Shown here: positions 1-10,822 of the stretch, piece by piece | Layout: every line of letters starts with the position of its first letter | How positions within the stretch are numbered: the first letter of the stretch is position 1 | Source of the DNA: Neostapfia colusana | Taxonomy: Eukaryota; Streptophyta; Magnoliopsida; Poales; Poaceae | Length of the DNA stretch: 64,000 nt | Direction: 5' to 3' | Assembly (NCBI GenBank): GCA_030760725.1 | Contig: JASWHV010000017.1 | Coordinates: 5,496,959 to 5,560,958 of the forward strand | Translations under genes and position numbers: made by a program | Notes under the pieces: model-generated | Databases searched by the model: none | Seen by the model: only the letters and a program-made list of their open reading frames with translations | Told to the model about the DNA's origin: nothing

Positions 1-214
1 CACATGTGGGAAGGCAGTCTGGTACGGCGACGTCGACTACTACGAGGATCGACGGTCGCTGGATGCTCTCATTGTTGCAGTACCGCCCGAGATGCAGTTC
101 TGGCTTTCCAATAAGCGGACTGCCAAGGAAGCCTGGGATGCCATCGCTGCGGCACACATCGGCAGCGACCACGTCCGCAAGACCACACTGCAGTCACTCC
201 GCAAGGAGTGGAAG
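1..214 (+). pseudogene. gag fragment of the outer (older) Copia element
   Basis: The + strand encodes a stretch of Copia gag (HMWEAVQYG-like start, then PPEMQFWLSNK and LRKEWK) that matches residues about 193-262 of the intact gag-pol protein at 597-5363 with scattered differences. The fragment stops at position 214, where the younger element is inserted, and resumes at 5921. The 5' LTR and gag start of this outer element must lie left of the window. A one-base deletion just after the insertion point shifts the gag frame, so this copy was non-functional or became so. Confidence 0.9.
210..214. repeat. Target-site duplication GGAAG (left copy)
   Basis: GGAAG at 210-214 is repeated at 5916-5920, directly outside the two LTRs of the inner Copia element. 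A perfect 5-bp duplication is the expected integrase footprint and fixes the element boundaries. Confidence 0.95.
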
Positions 215-588
215 TGTTAGTAGCTGAATTCTTACTCTCATTGAAAGAGAGGATGACACTAGGAGTTGGGGCAATTTTCTTGTCTATTTCTCACACAATG
301 CCATGCCAACCCAAGGGGTTGAGGCTACATATTTATAGCTGCCATGGCAGCCAAGCATATGCCACAAAGATGCTAGTCTAAGATGCTTAGATGCTGTCCT
401 AATATGCTGTCCATGGCTGACACTAAGATGCTGTCCTAGTGTCCTTAGATGCTGTCCTAATTGGGGCCACAAAGACCAAAGGACTAGAGTACAACAAAGA
501 CCAAGGACTAAAGTGCAACAAACTAAAGGACTAGGGTACAAGGGACTAGGGGACCAAAGACCAAAGGACTACAAGACTTATTCCAGCA
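215..588 (-). repeat. 3' LTR of the inner Copia element
   Basis: 374 bp. In element sense it begins TGCTGGAATAAG and ends with CTACTAACA. It contains several copies of an AGGACAGCATCTTAG-type motif and a TATAAATA sequence on the - strand near 332-338. It appears identical to the 5' LTR at 5542-5915. Confidence 0.95.
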
Positions 589-600
589 TTCTCCCCCTAA
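589..600 (-). other. Polypurine tract of the inner Copia element
   Basis: On the - strand the bases directly before the 3' LTR read TTAGGGGGAGAA, a purine run at the expected position for priming plus-strand DNA synthesis. It begins just inside the end of the gag-pol frame. Confidence 0.85.
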
Positions 601-3600
601 GTCTTGTACGTCGTCTTCTGAGAGGGTTGGACCATCCCGATCTTGGTGCGAAGTTCAATGAACTTGAGCCTCCCAAGGGGCTTCGTGAGCAGGTCCGCAA
701 GCTGGTCATTGGTGTTGATGTAGTTCGCCTTGATGCTCCCTTCCTCCAAGCATTGTCGGATGAAGTGGTACCTCACCCGGATGTGCTTGCTCCGTTCATG
801 GAAAACGGGATTCTTTGTCAGGGCCAGAGCGGACACGTTGTCCACCCTGAGTTCGACCACTCCAGTGTCTCTGCTGAGGAGATCACCAAGCAGTCGACTA
901 AGCCAGAGCGCCTGAGTCGAAGCGGTGGAGGCCGCTATGTACTCGGCCTCGCAGCTGGACAGGGCCACCACCTGTTGCTTGACCGACTGCCAGCTAACGA
1001 GGCACTTGCCGAAGAAGAAGAGGATCCCGCTGGTGCTCTTGCTGGTGTCGATGTCGCCGGCGTGGTCGCTATCGCTGTACCCGACAAGGTGTGCCTCCCC
1101 AGGACACCTCGGGTAGTGGAGGCCGTGATCGAGAGTCCCCGCAACATAGCGGATGATCCTCTTCACAGCCTGCTGGTGATCCGTCGTCGGTCGTTGCAGG
1201 AACCGACTAACGTAGCTGACGGAGAATGCCAAGTCCGGCCGTGTGTGGGTGAGGTAGCGAAGGCTCCCCACAAGACGCCGGTACTGCGTAGCGTCCACCT
1301 CCTCCGCCGTGCTGTCGCGGCTCAGCTTCAGCCTCTCCTCCATCGGAGTGAGAGCTGGGTTGCAGTTTGTGAGCCCAGCTAGCTCAACAATGCGCTTGGC
1401 GTAGGCGGTTTGTCGAAGTGTGATCCCGGAGTCGGCATGGTGCACCTCAATCCCAAGGTAGAAGGAGAGAGATCCCAGGTCACTCATCTGGAAGGTGGCT
1501 TTCATCTCTTCCTTGAACGCTGCCACCTCCGCATCCTTGGTGCCGGTGATCACCAAGTCGTCGACGTAGACACCCACCAGTAGGGTGTTTCCTCCATTGC
1601 CTCGCCGGTAGATGGCTGCCGCGTGCGGGCATTGCCCGAAGCCCATCCTCTTGAGCGTGGAATCCAACTTGGCATTCCACGCCCTTGGTGCCTGACGCAA
1701 GCCATAAAGGGCCTTGCGCAGGCGCAACACCTTGCCCTCCTTGCCAGGGACCACAAACCCCGGCGGCTGGTGTACGTAGACCTCCTCCTTCAAGTCGCCG
1801 TTGAGGAACGCCGACTTGACGTCCATGTGCTGGACACGCCAGCCTTCTTGGGCAGCAAGTGCAAGAAGGAGTCGCACGGATTCCATCCGTGCCACGGGGG
1901 CAAAAGCATCGTCGAAGTCGATCCCCTCCTGCTGCACGAAGCCGCGTGCTACCAAGCGAGCCTTGTGCTTGACGATGGCGCCGGCTTCATCCCTCTTCAA
2001 CTTGAACACCCACTTAAGGGTGATCGCACGGTGACCACGAGGGAGATCAGCAAGCTCCCAAGTGCGGTTCGTCTCAACCGCGTCCATCTCCGACTGCATC
2101 GCAGCACGCCATGCCGCGTGTTTCTCGGCCTCCGCAAAAGACCGAGGCTCGCCGTCATCGCACGCAAGGTGCAACTGCGCCTCCAGATCTTGATCATCCA
2201 GATCGTGAGGGGCCAGTCCCGGCACCGGCTGGTTGCCGAGAATGTTCTCCATCTTGCGATACCGTAACTGCTCGCCGTCGTAGCACCCGTCGAGGCGCTC
2301 CTCGTCGTGGGAGAGCGGAGTAACAAACTCCACTAGGTCGTGCTCGACACGAGCTGGGGACGGAGTGGGCGTGCCCGGAGGAGTGGCCGTCGGTGCTGGA
2401 GTGCGTGGGGTCGCCGACTGAGGTGGAGGTGGACGGTCGGGGGCTGGGGTAGACACGCTCGGTGGAGAAGAGTTGCCTACTCCCCCAACTCCCTTGAAGT
2501 AGACGTAGTCGACGGTGAAGTCGTCGGGCGTCGAGGTCGAACCGTCGTCCACCACCTTGTCCCATGCCCATCCTCGCCCTTCGTTGAACACAACGTCGCG
2601 CGTCGTGCGCACACGCTGTGTCTCTGGGTCGAGAATGCGGTAGGCCTTCGAGCCCTCCGCGTAGCCGATGAACACCCCCGGAGTACTCCTGTCGTCGAGC
2701 TTGCTGATGTGGCCAAGCTCCTTGGCGAACGCGAGGCAGCCGAAGACCCGTAGATGAGAGACCGCCGGCTTGCGCCCATACCAAGCCTCGTACGGCGTCC
2801 TGCCGTTGAGAGCCTTGGTGGGCGAGCGGTTGAGGATGTAGACAGCCGTCACCACCGCCTCTCCCCAGAAGATAGCCGGCATTCCCCTCTGCTTGAGGAG
2901 GGCCCGAGCCATCCCCACAACCGTCTGGTTGCGCCGCTCGACGACGCCGTTCTGCTGCGGGCTGTAGGGCGCGGAGTAGTGGCGCTGAACACCCTCATCC
3001 GCGCAATACGACGCGAATTCAGCCGCCGTGAATTCGCCGCCGTTGTCGATGCGTAGCACACGCAGCTTGCGGCCACACTCCGCCTCCGCAATGGCCTGCG
3101 CGCGCCTGATAGCGTTCGCAGCCTCTCCCTTGCTGCCAAGGACCACGACCCACATGTAGCGGGAGAGATCGTCGACGAGCAGCAGGAAGTAGCGTCGTCC
3201 TCCTGGTGTAGCTGGTGTCACCGGGCCACACAAGTCCCCGTGAACGAGCTCGAGCCGTTCCTTAGCTCGAAAGCTCGACTGCTGGGGAAAAGGAAGCCGC
3301 CTCTGCTTCGTCAATACGCAGACGTCGCAGAGCTGCTCCACGTGGTCAAGGCAAGGCATGCCTCGCACCATCTCCTTGGCACTGAGCTGCTTTATGGCCT
3401 CGAAGTGAAGATGCCCAAAGCGCTCGTGCCACTGCCATGCCTCGTCGTCCCGACGAGTGGCAAGGCAGACAGATTGTGCTACCTGCACGTGAAGGACATA
3501 GAGTCGATTGGTGCCTCTAGTTACCTTGGCAAGAAGGCGACGATGGCGATCCCAAATCCTCATGACTCCGTCCTTAATCTCCACGCGCGAACCGTTCGCA

Positions 3601-5363
3601 TCCAGCTGTCCCAGGCTGATGATGGAGTTTCTCAACGCGGGGATGTAGTAGACTCCGACGAGCAGCCTGTGCTCACCAGACTCGGCGGTGAGGATGACGG
3701 AGCCGACACCCTTGATCTCCACGCCGGAGGCGTCACCAAACTTGACAGAGCCTCGGACATTGGAGTCAAGCTCAACGAAGAACTCCCGTCGACCGGTCAT
3801 GTGATGGGTGGCGCCGGTGTCGAGGCACCACCCGTCAGTCTTGTCGTTGCTGGAGCCGTCGCCGAGGAAAGCGTGTGCTTTTGGCTCATCAAGATGAAGG
3901 AGAGCCGCTGCGGTCGATGCCACTAGAGGTGGCTTGATGCTTCCGTTTGCCAGAAGCAAAGCTGCCTCCTCCTCTACCTGTGCCACGTGGGCCTCCTTCT
4001 CCACTTGTGCCACGTGGGCCTGGCCACGTCGTGGCTGTCGACACTCCCTGGCCCAATGACCAAGCTTGCCACAGTTGTGGCAGGTGTCGTCTCGTGTCGG
4101 CTTGTGGTTGCCGACGGTGCCGCCCTGGGCGCCTCCGCGGGCGCCACCCTCGGTACGTCCGCGTGCCCCGGCCTGGGTACCTCCGCGCCCCTTGCGCGAC
4201 TTGCCGCGCTTGCGGCCGCCTGTCGAGGAAGAGGACTCCCCCTTCGTCCGGTCACCCTGGCCAGCCTCCCACTGCTCGCGAGTGAGATGAAGCTTCCCGC
4301 CAATGGTGATAGGCCCCGAGAGAGGTTGTGGTTCGTCGTTGTCGACGACCTTGAGGCGACCTATCGCCTCTTCGATCGACATCGTGAAGAGGTCCAGCAG
4401 AGACTCGATCGAGCGAGCGATCTGCTTGTACTTCTCGGGGATGCACCGAAGGAGCTTCTCGACAGCTCTCTCTTCGTTGTAGGTGTCGTCGCCGAACTGC
4501 ACCAACTTCTGCAACAAAGTGTTGAGACGGAGAGCAAAGTCATCAACGTCCTCACCTGGCTTAAAGGCCAGGTTCTCCCACTCCTTGCGAAGCGCCTGCA
4601 GTGTGGACTTGCGGGCGCGGTCGCTGCCGATGCGTGCCGCAGCGATAGCATCCCATGCCTCCTTAGCAGTCCGCTTCTTGGAAAGCGAGAACTGCATCTC
4701 GGGCGGGACAGCAGCAATGAGGGCATCCAACGCCCGTCGATCCTCGTAGTAGTCGACGTCGCCGTACTGAACTGCTTCCCACATGTGTCGCACCTGGAGT
4801 CGTACCCTCATCACCGCGGCCCACTCGACGTAGTTGGTCTTGGTGAGGGTAGGCCACCCACCGCCGGGACCGACGTCCCTGACAATGGCCTGGACCCCGT
4901 GGTGTCCATGGTACCTGTCGGGAGAGGGAGAACCGCGCCGCCTGTAATGGACGCGTTCTCCGTCGACCCAGCCGCCGCCGCCGGGAGCGCCACCGGCGCG
5001 TCCGCGCCCGTCTGGGCTGCGGTTGTCGCGCCCATGGGGGCGCGCGGCTGCTAGCTGCACCTCTCGTGCTCGCGCCGCCTCCCTCACCGGCCTGAGCTCA
5101 TCGTCGACGCCGCCGTCGACAGAGCCGCTGGAGCTACTGTCGCGCAGAGCCTCCAGCTCCGCTGCCGCCGCACGCGCTACAGCTGCCGCCGCCGCTGCTT
5201 CCACTTTCGCCCTTGCTGCTGCCAGTTCCGCCGCCGCCAACCTTGCCGCCATTGCCGCCGTCGCCGCAGTCTCTGCCGCTGCTCGCTCGCGCTCCTCTGC
5301 CGCGGCGACCTCCGTCTGCCGCGCGCTCGAGGCGACCGAGCGCTGAGACTGTCCGTCGGACAT
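597..5363 (-). CDS. Copia gag-pol polyprotein, intact, 1588 aa
   Basis: A single open frame covers capsid, protease, integrase, reverse transcriptase and RNase H in the Copia order. Visible landmarks: an Ala/Arg-rich N-terminus (about 1-110); a gag core (about 165-345); a CX2CX4HX4C zinc knuckle (C428, C431, H436, C441); protease DTGA (515-518); a GAG-pre-integrase zinc region (HERFGHLH about 646-653, CDVC about 679-682); integrase acidic residues near D710, D773 and E809; reverse transcriptase with DVKSAFLNGD (about 1181) and YVDD (1266-1269); RNase H with DSDHAGD (about 1431) and SSCEAEYIA (about 1470). No stop or frameshift is seen, and the length suits a complete Copia polyprotein. The ATG at 5363-5361 is the first in this frame after the primer site. 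The degenerate relative around it shows how the same frame decays. Confidence 0.95.
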   Translation of the reverse strand: MSDGQSQRSVASSARQTEVAAAEERERAAAETAATAAMAARLAAAELAAARAKVEAAAAAAVARAAAAELEALRDSSSSGSVDGGVDDELRPVREAARAREVQLAAARPHGRDNRSPDGRGRAGGAPGGGGWVDGERVHYRRRGSPSPDRYHGHHGVQAIVRDVGPGGGWPTLTKTNYVEWAAVMRVRLQVRHMWEAVQYGDVDYYEDRRALDALIAAVPPEMQFSLSKKRTAKEAWDAIAAARIGSDRARKSTLQALRKEWENLAFKPGEDVDDFALRLNTLLQKLVQFGDDTYNEERAVEKLLRCIPEKYKQIARSIESLLDLFTMSIEEAIGRLKVVDNDEPQPLSGPITIGGKLHLTREQWEAGQGDRTKGESSSSTGGRKRGKSRKGRGGTQAGARGRTEGGARGGAQGGTVGNHKPTRDDTCHNCGKLGHWARECRQPRRGQAHVAQVEKEAHVAQVEEEAALLLANGSIKPPLVASTAAALLHLDEPKAHAFLGDGSSNDKTDGWCLDTGATHHMTGRREFFVELDSNVRGSVKFGDASGVEIKGVGSVILTAESGEHRLLVGVYYIPALRNSIISLGQLDANGSRVEIKDGVMRIWDRHRRLLAKVTRGTNRLYVLHVQVAQSVCLATRRDDEAWQWHERFGHLHFEAIKQLSAKEMVRGMPCLDHVEQLCDVCVLTKQRRLPFPQQSSFRAKERLELVHGDLCGPVTPATPGGRRYFLLLVDDLSRYMWVVVLGSKGEAANAIRRAQAIAEAECGRKLRVLRIDNGGEFTAAEFASYCADEGVQRHYSAPYSPQQNGVVERRNQTVVGMARALLKQRGMPAIFWGEAVVTAVYILNRSPTKALNGRTPYEAWYGRKPAVSHLRVFGCLAFAKELGHISKLDDRSTPGVFIGYAEGSKAYRILDPETQRVRTTRDVVFNEGRGWAWDKVVDDGSTSTPDDFTVDYVYFKGVGGVGNSSPPSVSTPAPDRPPPPQSATPRTPAPTATPPGTPTPSPARVEHDLVEFVTPLSHDEERLDGCYDGEQLRYRKMENILGNQPVPGLAPHDLDDQDLEAQLHLACDDGEPRSFAEAEKHAAWRAAMQSEMDAVETNRTWELADLPRGHRAITLKWVFKLKRDEAGAIVKHKARLVARGFVQQEGIDFDDAFAPVARMESVRLLLALAAQEGWRVQHMDVKSAFLNGDLKEEVYVHQPPGFVVPGKEGKVLRLRKALYGLRQAPRAWNAKLDSTLKRMGFGQCPHAAAIYRRGNGGNTLLVGVYVDDLVITGTKDAEVAAFKEEMKATFQMSDLGSLSFYLGIEVHHADSGITLRQTAYAKRIVELAGLTNCNPALTPMEERLKLSRDSTAEEVDATQYRRLVGSLRYLTHTRPDLAFSVSYVSRFLQRPTTDHQQAVKRIIRYVAGTLDHGLHYPRCPGEAHLVGYSDSDHAGDIDTSKSTSGILFFFGKCLVSWQSVKQQVVALSSCEAEYIAASTASTQALWLSRLLGDLLSRDTGVVELRVDNVSALALTKNPVFHERSKHIRVRYHFIRQCLEEGSIKANYINTNDQLADLLTKPLGRLKFIELRTKIGMVQPSQKTTYKT

Positions 5364-5527
5364 GGCGCACTAGTGGGGAAGGGCTGCTGTATGTGGAAGA
5401 CAAGCTGTTGCTCGTCTGTGCAGGAGAGGAATGAGCTGGAACAGCAGGTGTTCCTGCTGCCGGTTGCGGACGGAGAGAGGTGCGGGAAGGGGATGAGCAG
5501 GAGATATTTAAGCTACAGGATAGAACG

Positions 5528-5539
5528 GCTCTGATACCA
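5528..5539 (-). other. Primer-binding site, inner Copia
   Basis: The - strand reads TGGTATCAGAGC, the standard plant Copia primer site complementary to the 3' end of initiator methionine tRNA, a few bases inside the 5' LTR. Confidence 0.93.
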
Positions 5540-5541
5540 AA

Positions 5542-5915
5542 TGTTAGTAGCTGAATTCTTACTCTCATTGAAAGAGAGGATGACACTAGGAGTTGGGGCA
5601 ATTTTCTTGTCTATTTCTCACACAATGCCATGCCAACCCAAGGGGTTGAGGCTACATATTTATAGCTGCCATGGCAGCCAAGCATATGCCACAAAGATGC
5701 TAGTCTAAGATGCTTAGATGCTGTCCTAATATGCTGTCCATGGCTGACACTAAGATGCTGTCCTAGTGTCCTTAGATGCTGTCCTAATTGGGGCCACAAA
5801 GACCAAAGGACTAGAGTACAACAAAGACCAAGGACTAAAGTGCAACAAACTAAAGGACTAGGGTACAAGGGACTAGGGGACCAAAGACCAAAGGACTACA
5901 AGACTTATTCCAGCA
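5542..5915 (-). repeat. 5' LTR of the inner Copia element
   Basis: 374 bp, identical by eye to 215-588. In element sense it carries a TATAAATA box (+ strand about 5658-5665) about 250 bp from its start, so it is the likely promoter of the gag-pol transcript. The right TSD copy GGAAG follows at 5916-5920. Confidence 0.95.
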
Positions 5916-8900
5916 GGAAGAACCTGCCTTCAAACCAGGTGAGGATGTTGATGACTTTGCTCTCCGTCTCAATACACTACTGCAGAAGATGGTGCAGTTC
6001 GGCGACAACACCTATAACGAGGAGAAAGCCGTCGAGAAGCTATTTCGTTGCATCCCCGAGAAGTACAAGCAGATCGCTCGATCGATCGAGTCTCTGCTGG
6101 CCTCTCCACGATGTCGATCGAAGAGGCGATAGGGCGCCTCAAGGTCATCGACAGCGACGAATCTCAGCCTCTCTCGGGGCCTATCACCATCGGCGGGAAG
6201 CTACATCTCACTCGGGAGCAGTGGGAGGCCTGCCAACGTGACGGGAAGAAGGGGGAGCCCTTCTCCTCGAAAGGCGGCCGCAAGCGCGGCAAGCCAAGCA
6301 AGGGGCGCGGAGGTGTCCAAGCTGGGGCGCAAAGACGTGTCGAGGGGGGCACCCACAGAGGCACCCAAAGCGGCGCCGCCGGCAACCGGAAGCCAGCACG
6401 AGACTACACCTGCCACAACTGTGGCAAGCTTGGTCATTGGGCCAAGGAGTGTCGGCAGCAACGACGTGACCAGGCCCACGTCGCACAGGTGGAGGAGGAG
6501 GAGTCGGCTCTGCTCCTGGCAGCCGCAGCGGCTCTCCTCCACATCGATGAGCCGAAAGCACACACCTTTCTCGGTGACGGCTCCAGCAACGACAAGACTG
6601 ACGGGTGGTGCCTCGACACCGGCGCCACCCATCACATGACTGGTCGACGGGAGTTCTTCACTGAGTTCGACCCCAATGTTCGAGGCTCCGTCAAGTTTAG
6701 GGACGCCTTTGGTGTGGAGATCAAGGGCATCGGCTCCGTCATCCTCACCCCCGAGTCTGGTGAGCACAGGCTGCTCGTCGGAGTCTACTACATCCCCGTG
6801 TTGAGGAACTCTATCATCAGCCTGGGCCAGCTGGATGAGAACGGTTCGCGCGTGGAGATCAAGGACGGAGTCATGAGGATTTGGGATCGCCATCGTCGCC
6901 TTCTTGCCAAGGTATCCAGAGGCACCAATCGACTCTACGTCCTTAACGTGCAGGTAGCACAACCTCTCTGCCTTGCTGGTCGCCGGGATGACGAGGCATG
7001 GCAGTGACATGAGCGCTTTGGGCGCCTTCACTTCAAGGCCCTGAAGCGGCTCAGTGCCATGGAGATGGTACGGGGCCTGTCGTGCCTTGACCATGTGGAG
7101 CAGTTCTGCGATGTCTGCGTAGTGACAAAGCAGAGGCGGCTCCCCTTTCCCCAGCATTCGAGCTTCCGAGCCAAGGAGCGGCTTGATCTCGTGCACGGGG
7201 ACTTGTGTGGCCCGGTGACACCGGCTACACCGGGAGGACGACGTTACTTCCTGCTACTTGTCGATGACCTCTCCCGCTACATGTGGGTGATGGTCCTCGG
7301 CAGCAAGGGAGAGGCTGCGAACGCCATCAGGCGCGCGCAGACCATTGCGGAGGCGGAGTGCGGCCGCAAGCTGCGCGTGCTGCGCACCGACAACGGCGGC
7401 GAATTCACGGCGGCTGAATTCGCGTCGCACTGCGCGGATGAGGGTGTTCAGCGCCACTACTCTGCGCCGTACAACCCACAGCAAAACGGCGTCGTCGAGC
7501 GACGCAACTAGACGGTTGTGGGGATGGCTCGGGCCCTCCTCAAGCAGAGGGGAATGCCGGCTATCTTCTGGGGAGAGGCGGTGGTGACGGCGGTCTACAT
7601 CCTCAACCGCTCGCCCACCAAGGCTCTCAACGGCAGGAGTACGAGGCTTGGCATGGGCGCAAGCCGACAGTCTCTCACCTACGGGTCTTCGGCTGCCTAG
7701 CATTCGCCAAGGAGCTTGGCCACATCAGCAAGCTTGCTGACAGGAGCACTCCAGTGGTGTTCATCGGCTACGCAGAGGGCTCGAAGGCCTACCGCATTCT
7801 CGACCCAGGAACACAGCGCGTGCGCACGACACCTGATGTAGTGTTCAATGAAGGGCGAGGATGGGCATGGGACAAGGCAGTAGACGACGGCTCGACTCCG
7901 ACACACGGCAACTTCATCGTCGAGTACGTCCACTTCAAGGGAACGGGGGGAGTAGGCAGCTCTTCTCCACCAACTTCAGCGCCACGCTCCCCAGTCACGA
8001 CCTCGGCTGCGACGACCTCTTCACCACCACAGCCGGCGACCCCACGCACTCCAGCACCGATTGCCATCCCTCCGGATACGTCCACTCCGACACCAGCTCG
8101 TGTCGAGCACAAACCGGTGTAGTTCGTTACTCCGCTCTCCCACGACGAGGAGCGTACCACGATGGCGAGCCGTTGCGGTATCGTACGATGGAGGATCTTC
8201 TCGGTGACCAGTCGGTGCCGGGACTGGTCCCTCGCGATCTGGAGGCGCAGTTGCATCTTGCGTGCGACGACGACGAGCCTCAGTCTTTCATGGAGGCTGA
8301 AAGACACGCGGCATGGCGTGCTGCGATGCAGTCGGAGATGGACGCGGTTGAGAGCAACCGCACCTGGGAGCTTGCTGACCTCCCTCATGGTCACCGCGCG
8401 ATCACCCTTAAGTGGGTGTTCAAGCTGAAGAGGGATGAAGTCGGCGCCATCGTCAAGCACAAGGCTCGCTTGGTGGCACGCGGTTTCGTGCAACAGGAGG
8501 GGATCGACTTCGACGATGCCTTCGCGCCCGTGGCGCGGATGGAATCTGTGCGACTCCTCCTTGCGCTGGCTGCTCAGGGAGGCTGGCGGTTTCAGCACAT
8601 GGATGTCAAGTCGGCGTTTCTTAACAATGATTTAAAGGAGGAGGTCTATGTGCACCAGCCGCCGGGATTTACGATTCCTAGCAAGGAGGGCAAGGTGTTG
8701 CGCCTACGCAAGGCCCTCTATGGCCTGCGGCAGACACCAAGGGCGTGGAATGCCAAGTTGGACTCCACGCTCAAGGGGATGGGCTTCGAGCAAAGCCCGC
8801 ACGAGGCGGCCATCTACCGGCGGGGCAATGGAGGAAATGCCCTACCGGTGGGTGTCTACGTCGACGACTTGGTGATCTCCGGCACCAAGGATGCGGAGGT

Positions 8901-9832
8901 GGCAGCATTCAAGGAAGCGATGAAAGTCACCTTCCAGATGAGTGACCTGGGATCTCTCTCCTTCTAACTGGGGATCGAGGTGCACCAGGCTCACTCCGGG
9001 ATCATGCTTTGACAGACTGCCTACGCCAAGCGTATTGTTGAGCTGGCTGGGCTCGCAGACTGCAACCCAGCTCTCACTCCCATGGAGGAGAGACTGAAGC
9101 TGAGCCGCAACAGCACGACGGGGGAGGTGGACGCCACGCAGTATCGACGTCTTGTGGGGAGCCTTCGCTACCTCGCCCACACACGGCCGGACTTAGCATT
9201 CTCTGTCAGCTACGTCAGTCGGTTCATGCAGCGACCGACGACGGAGCACCAGCAGGCTGTGAAGAGGATCATCCGCTACGTTGCGGGCACTTTCGACAAC
9301 GGCCTCTACTACTCGAGGTGCCCTGGGGAGGCACACCTTGTCAGGTACAGCGACAGCGACCACGCCGGCGACATCGACACTAGCAAGAGCACGAGCGGGA
9401 TTCTCTTCTTCCTCGGCAAGTGCCTCGTTAGCTGGCAGTCAGTCAAGCAGCAGGTGGTGGCCCTGTCCAGCTGCGAGGCCGAGTACATAGCGGCCTCTAC
9501 TGCTTCAACTCAGTCGCTCTGGCTAGTTCAACTGCTTGGTGATCTCCTCGGTAAAGACACCGGAGCGGTGGAACTCAGGGTGGACAACAAGTCCGCTCTG
9601 GCTCTAGCAAAGAACCCTGTCTTTCATGAACGGAGCAAGCACATCCGGATGAGGTACCACTTCCTCCGAGGCTGCTTGGAGGGAGCATCAAGGCGTGCTA
9701 CATCAACACCAAGGACCAGCTTGCAGACCTGCTCACCAAGCCCCTTGGGAGGATCACGTTCCTTGAGCTTTGCTCCAGGATCGGGATGGTCCAACTCTCC
9801 CACAAGACAACGCACAAGACTTAGGGGGAGAA
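5916..9832 (+). pseudogene. Degenerate gag-pol of the outer Copia element
   Basis: The rest of the older Copia resumes directly after the inner element. The + strand aligns along its length with the intact polyprotein: zinc knuckle CHNCGKLGHWAKEC near 6412, protease DTGATHHMTG near 6615, integrase DNGGE near 7390, reverse transcriptase DVKSAFLN near 8605 and YVDD near 8860, and RNase H near 9350. It is broken by a one-base deletion near 5925, stops at 7005-7007 (Trp to stop), 7509-7511 (Gln to stop), 8965-8967 and 9010-9012, frame changes near 7640, 8120-8150 and 9690, and other small indels. It cannot make a full polyprotein. A purine tract AGGGGGAGAA (9823-9832) precedes its 3' LTR. Confidence 0.93.
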
Positions 9833-9885
9833 TGAAGGAATAAGTCTTGTACTCTTGGTCTGTTGTGTGACCCCTAGTTAGGACA

Positions 9886-10090
9886 GCATTTCAGTCCTTA
9901 GCAGGACAGCATCCTAGTCCTTTAGTAGGACAGCATCTTAGACCAAGAGGACAGCATCTTAGTCCTTTAGTAGGACAGCATATTAGTCCTTTGGTAAGGA
10001 CAACATCTTAGTCCTTTGGTAGGACAGCATCTTAGACCAAGAGGACAGCATCTTAGTACTTTGGTAGGACAGCATCTTAGACTAGCATCT
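9886..10090 (+). repeat. Tandem array inside the outer Copia LTR
   Basis: About nine imperfect copies of an AGGACAGCATCTTAGTCCTT unit, 22-30 bp apart, some with TTTGGT or ACCAAG tails, lie between the LTR start and the TATA box. The inner LTR carries fewer copies of the same word. The position upstream of TATA fits a variable U3 enhancer region (inference). Confidence 0.85.
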
Positions 10091-10131
10091 AGGTATATGC
10101 TTGGTTGCCTTAGATGCTTGGTTGCCTTAGC

Positions 10132-10139
10132 TATAAATA
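10132..10139 (+). promoter_or_regulatory. LTR TATA box, outer Copia
   Basis: TATAAATA in the 3' LTR downstream of the tandem array, at the place equivalent to the TATA box in the inner LTRs. It could in principle drive read-out transcription toward the ELP3 exon at 10823. Confidence 0.6.
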
Positions 10140-10252
10140 TGTAACCCCAACCCCTAGGTTGGGCATGGCATTGTTTGTGGAATGAAAACAAGAAAAATTT
10201 CCCAACTCTTAGTGCCATCCTCTCCATGAAAGTAGTACTTCAGATACTAACA

Positions 10253-10822
10253 CAGAGTACCATATTTGGAGAAAAAATAGACTCTTGGCATTTTTAGTCA
10301 ATTGTAGTTTCTGCTCTGAATCAACTAGAGTTAATATAGCCATATATAATTAATATTGTTAGATTAACTTATTATTATGATAGCATGATAATGCTGTGTT
10401 GAAGACAAGTGTTGTCCATAGGCGCACTTGTTGGCAAAATAAAATAATTCATTAAGTGAAATTTGTTAAAACCAAGTTACAGACTCGGAAACCAGGAAAT
10501 CATTGAATATTGGCACTTGTTGCAGGATGTTTTCTTCCCTCCGCAGTTGTTTTTTAGGATATTTTCTTTTTATGTTGTCTGACACCTTGGTTGGCAGTTA
10601 GTGTTTTTCAGTGCATTTTATTCTTTATAGGAGCAATTGTGGTGCTTGGTAGGCATTTTGATCTATATATCTTGTTGGCTCTTATACCCAACTCAAATGA
10701 AACATGATTTTCATGAGAGCGGTAGATGTAAAATCCTTTTTTTGTTTAAATGTTATTTTTTAGGACCCTTTTCGTTGAAGTATATGATGTGTCTAAATCG
10801 ATTGACATCTGTGCATTCACAG
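10253..10822 (+). other. Probable ELP3 intron sequence
   Basis: AT-rich sequence between the Copia LTR and the ELP3-like exon with no ORF or repeat I recognise. It ends in a splice-acceptor-like CACAG before the exon at 10823. It reads as intron if the rest of ELP3 lies left of the window. Confidence 0.5.

Larger units (their letters stand above)
215..5915 (-). mobile_element. Intact young Ty1/Copia LTR retrotransposon (inner element)
   Basis: This 5,701-bp element has two 374-bp LTRs (215-588 and 5542-5915) that I find identical when read side by side, TG...CA ends and a perfect 5-bp TSD. It has a methionine-initiator-tRNA-type primer site, a purine tract and one uninterrupted 1588-codon gag-pol frame, all in - orientation. 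It lies inside the gag of a degenerate member of the same family. Known biology: identical LTRs mean little time since insertion, because both are copied from one template at integration. Inference: it may still be capable of movement; nothing here shows expression. Confidence 0.97.
9833..10252 (+). repeat. 3' LTR of the outer Copia element
   Basis: About 420 bp. It begins TGAAGGAATAAGTCTTG directly after the purine tract and ends CTACTAACA-like at 10252. Ends and TATA region match the inner element's LTR in reverse complement, but the middle is longer because of a tandem repeat. The matching 5' LTR is outside the window, so the TSD (CAGAG would follow at 10253) cannot be checked. Confidence 0.88.

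Noticed and set aside
513..5346. Long + strand frames opposite the intact Copia gag-pol (for example 513-1382, 1623-2267, 3987-5054)
   Set aside because: They are antisense shadows of a GC-rich coding frame, with no start context or similarity of their own.
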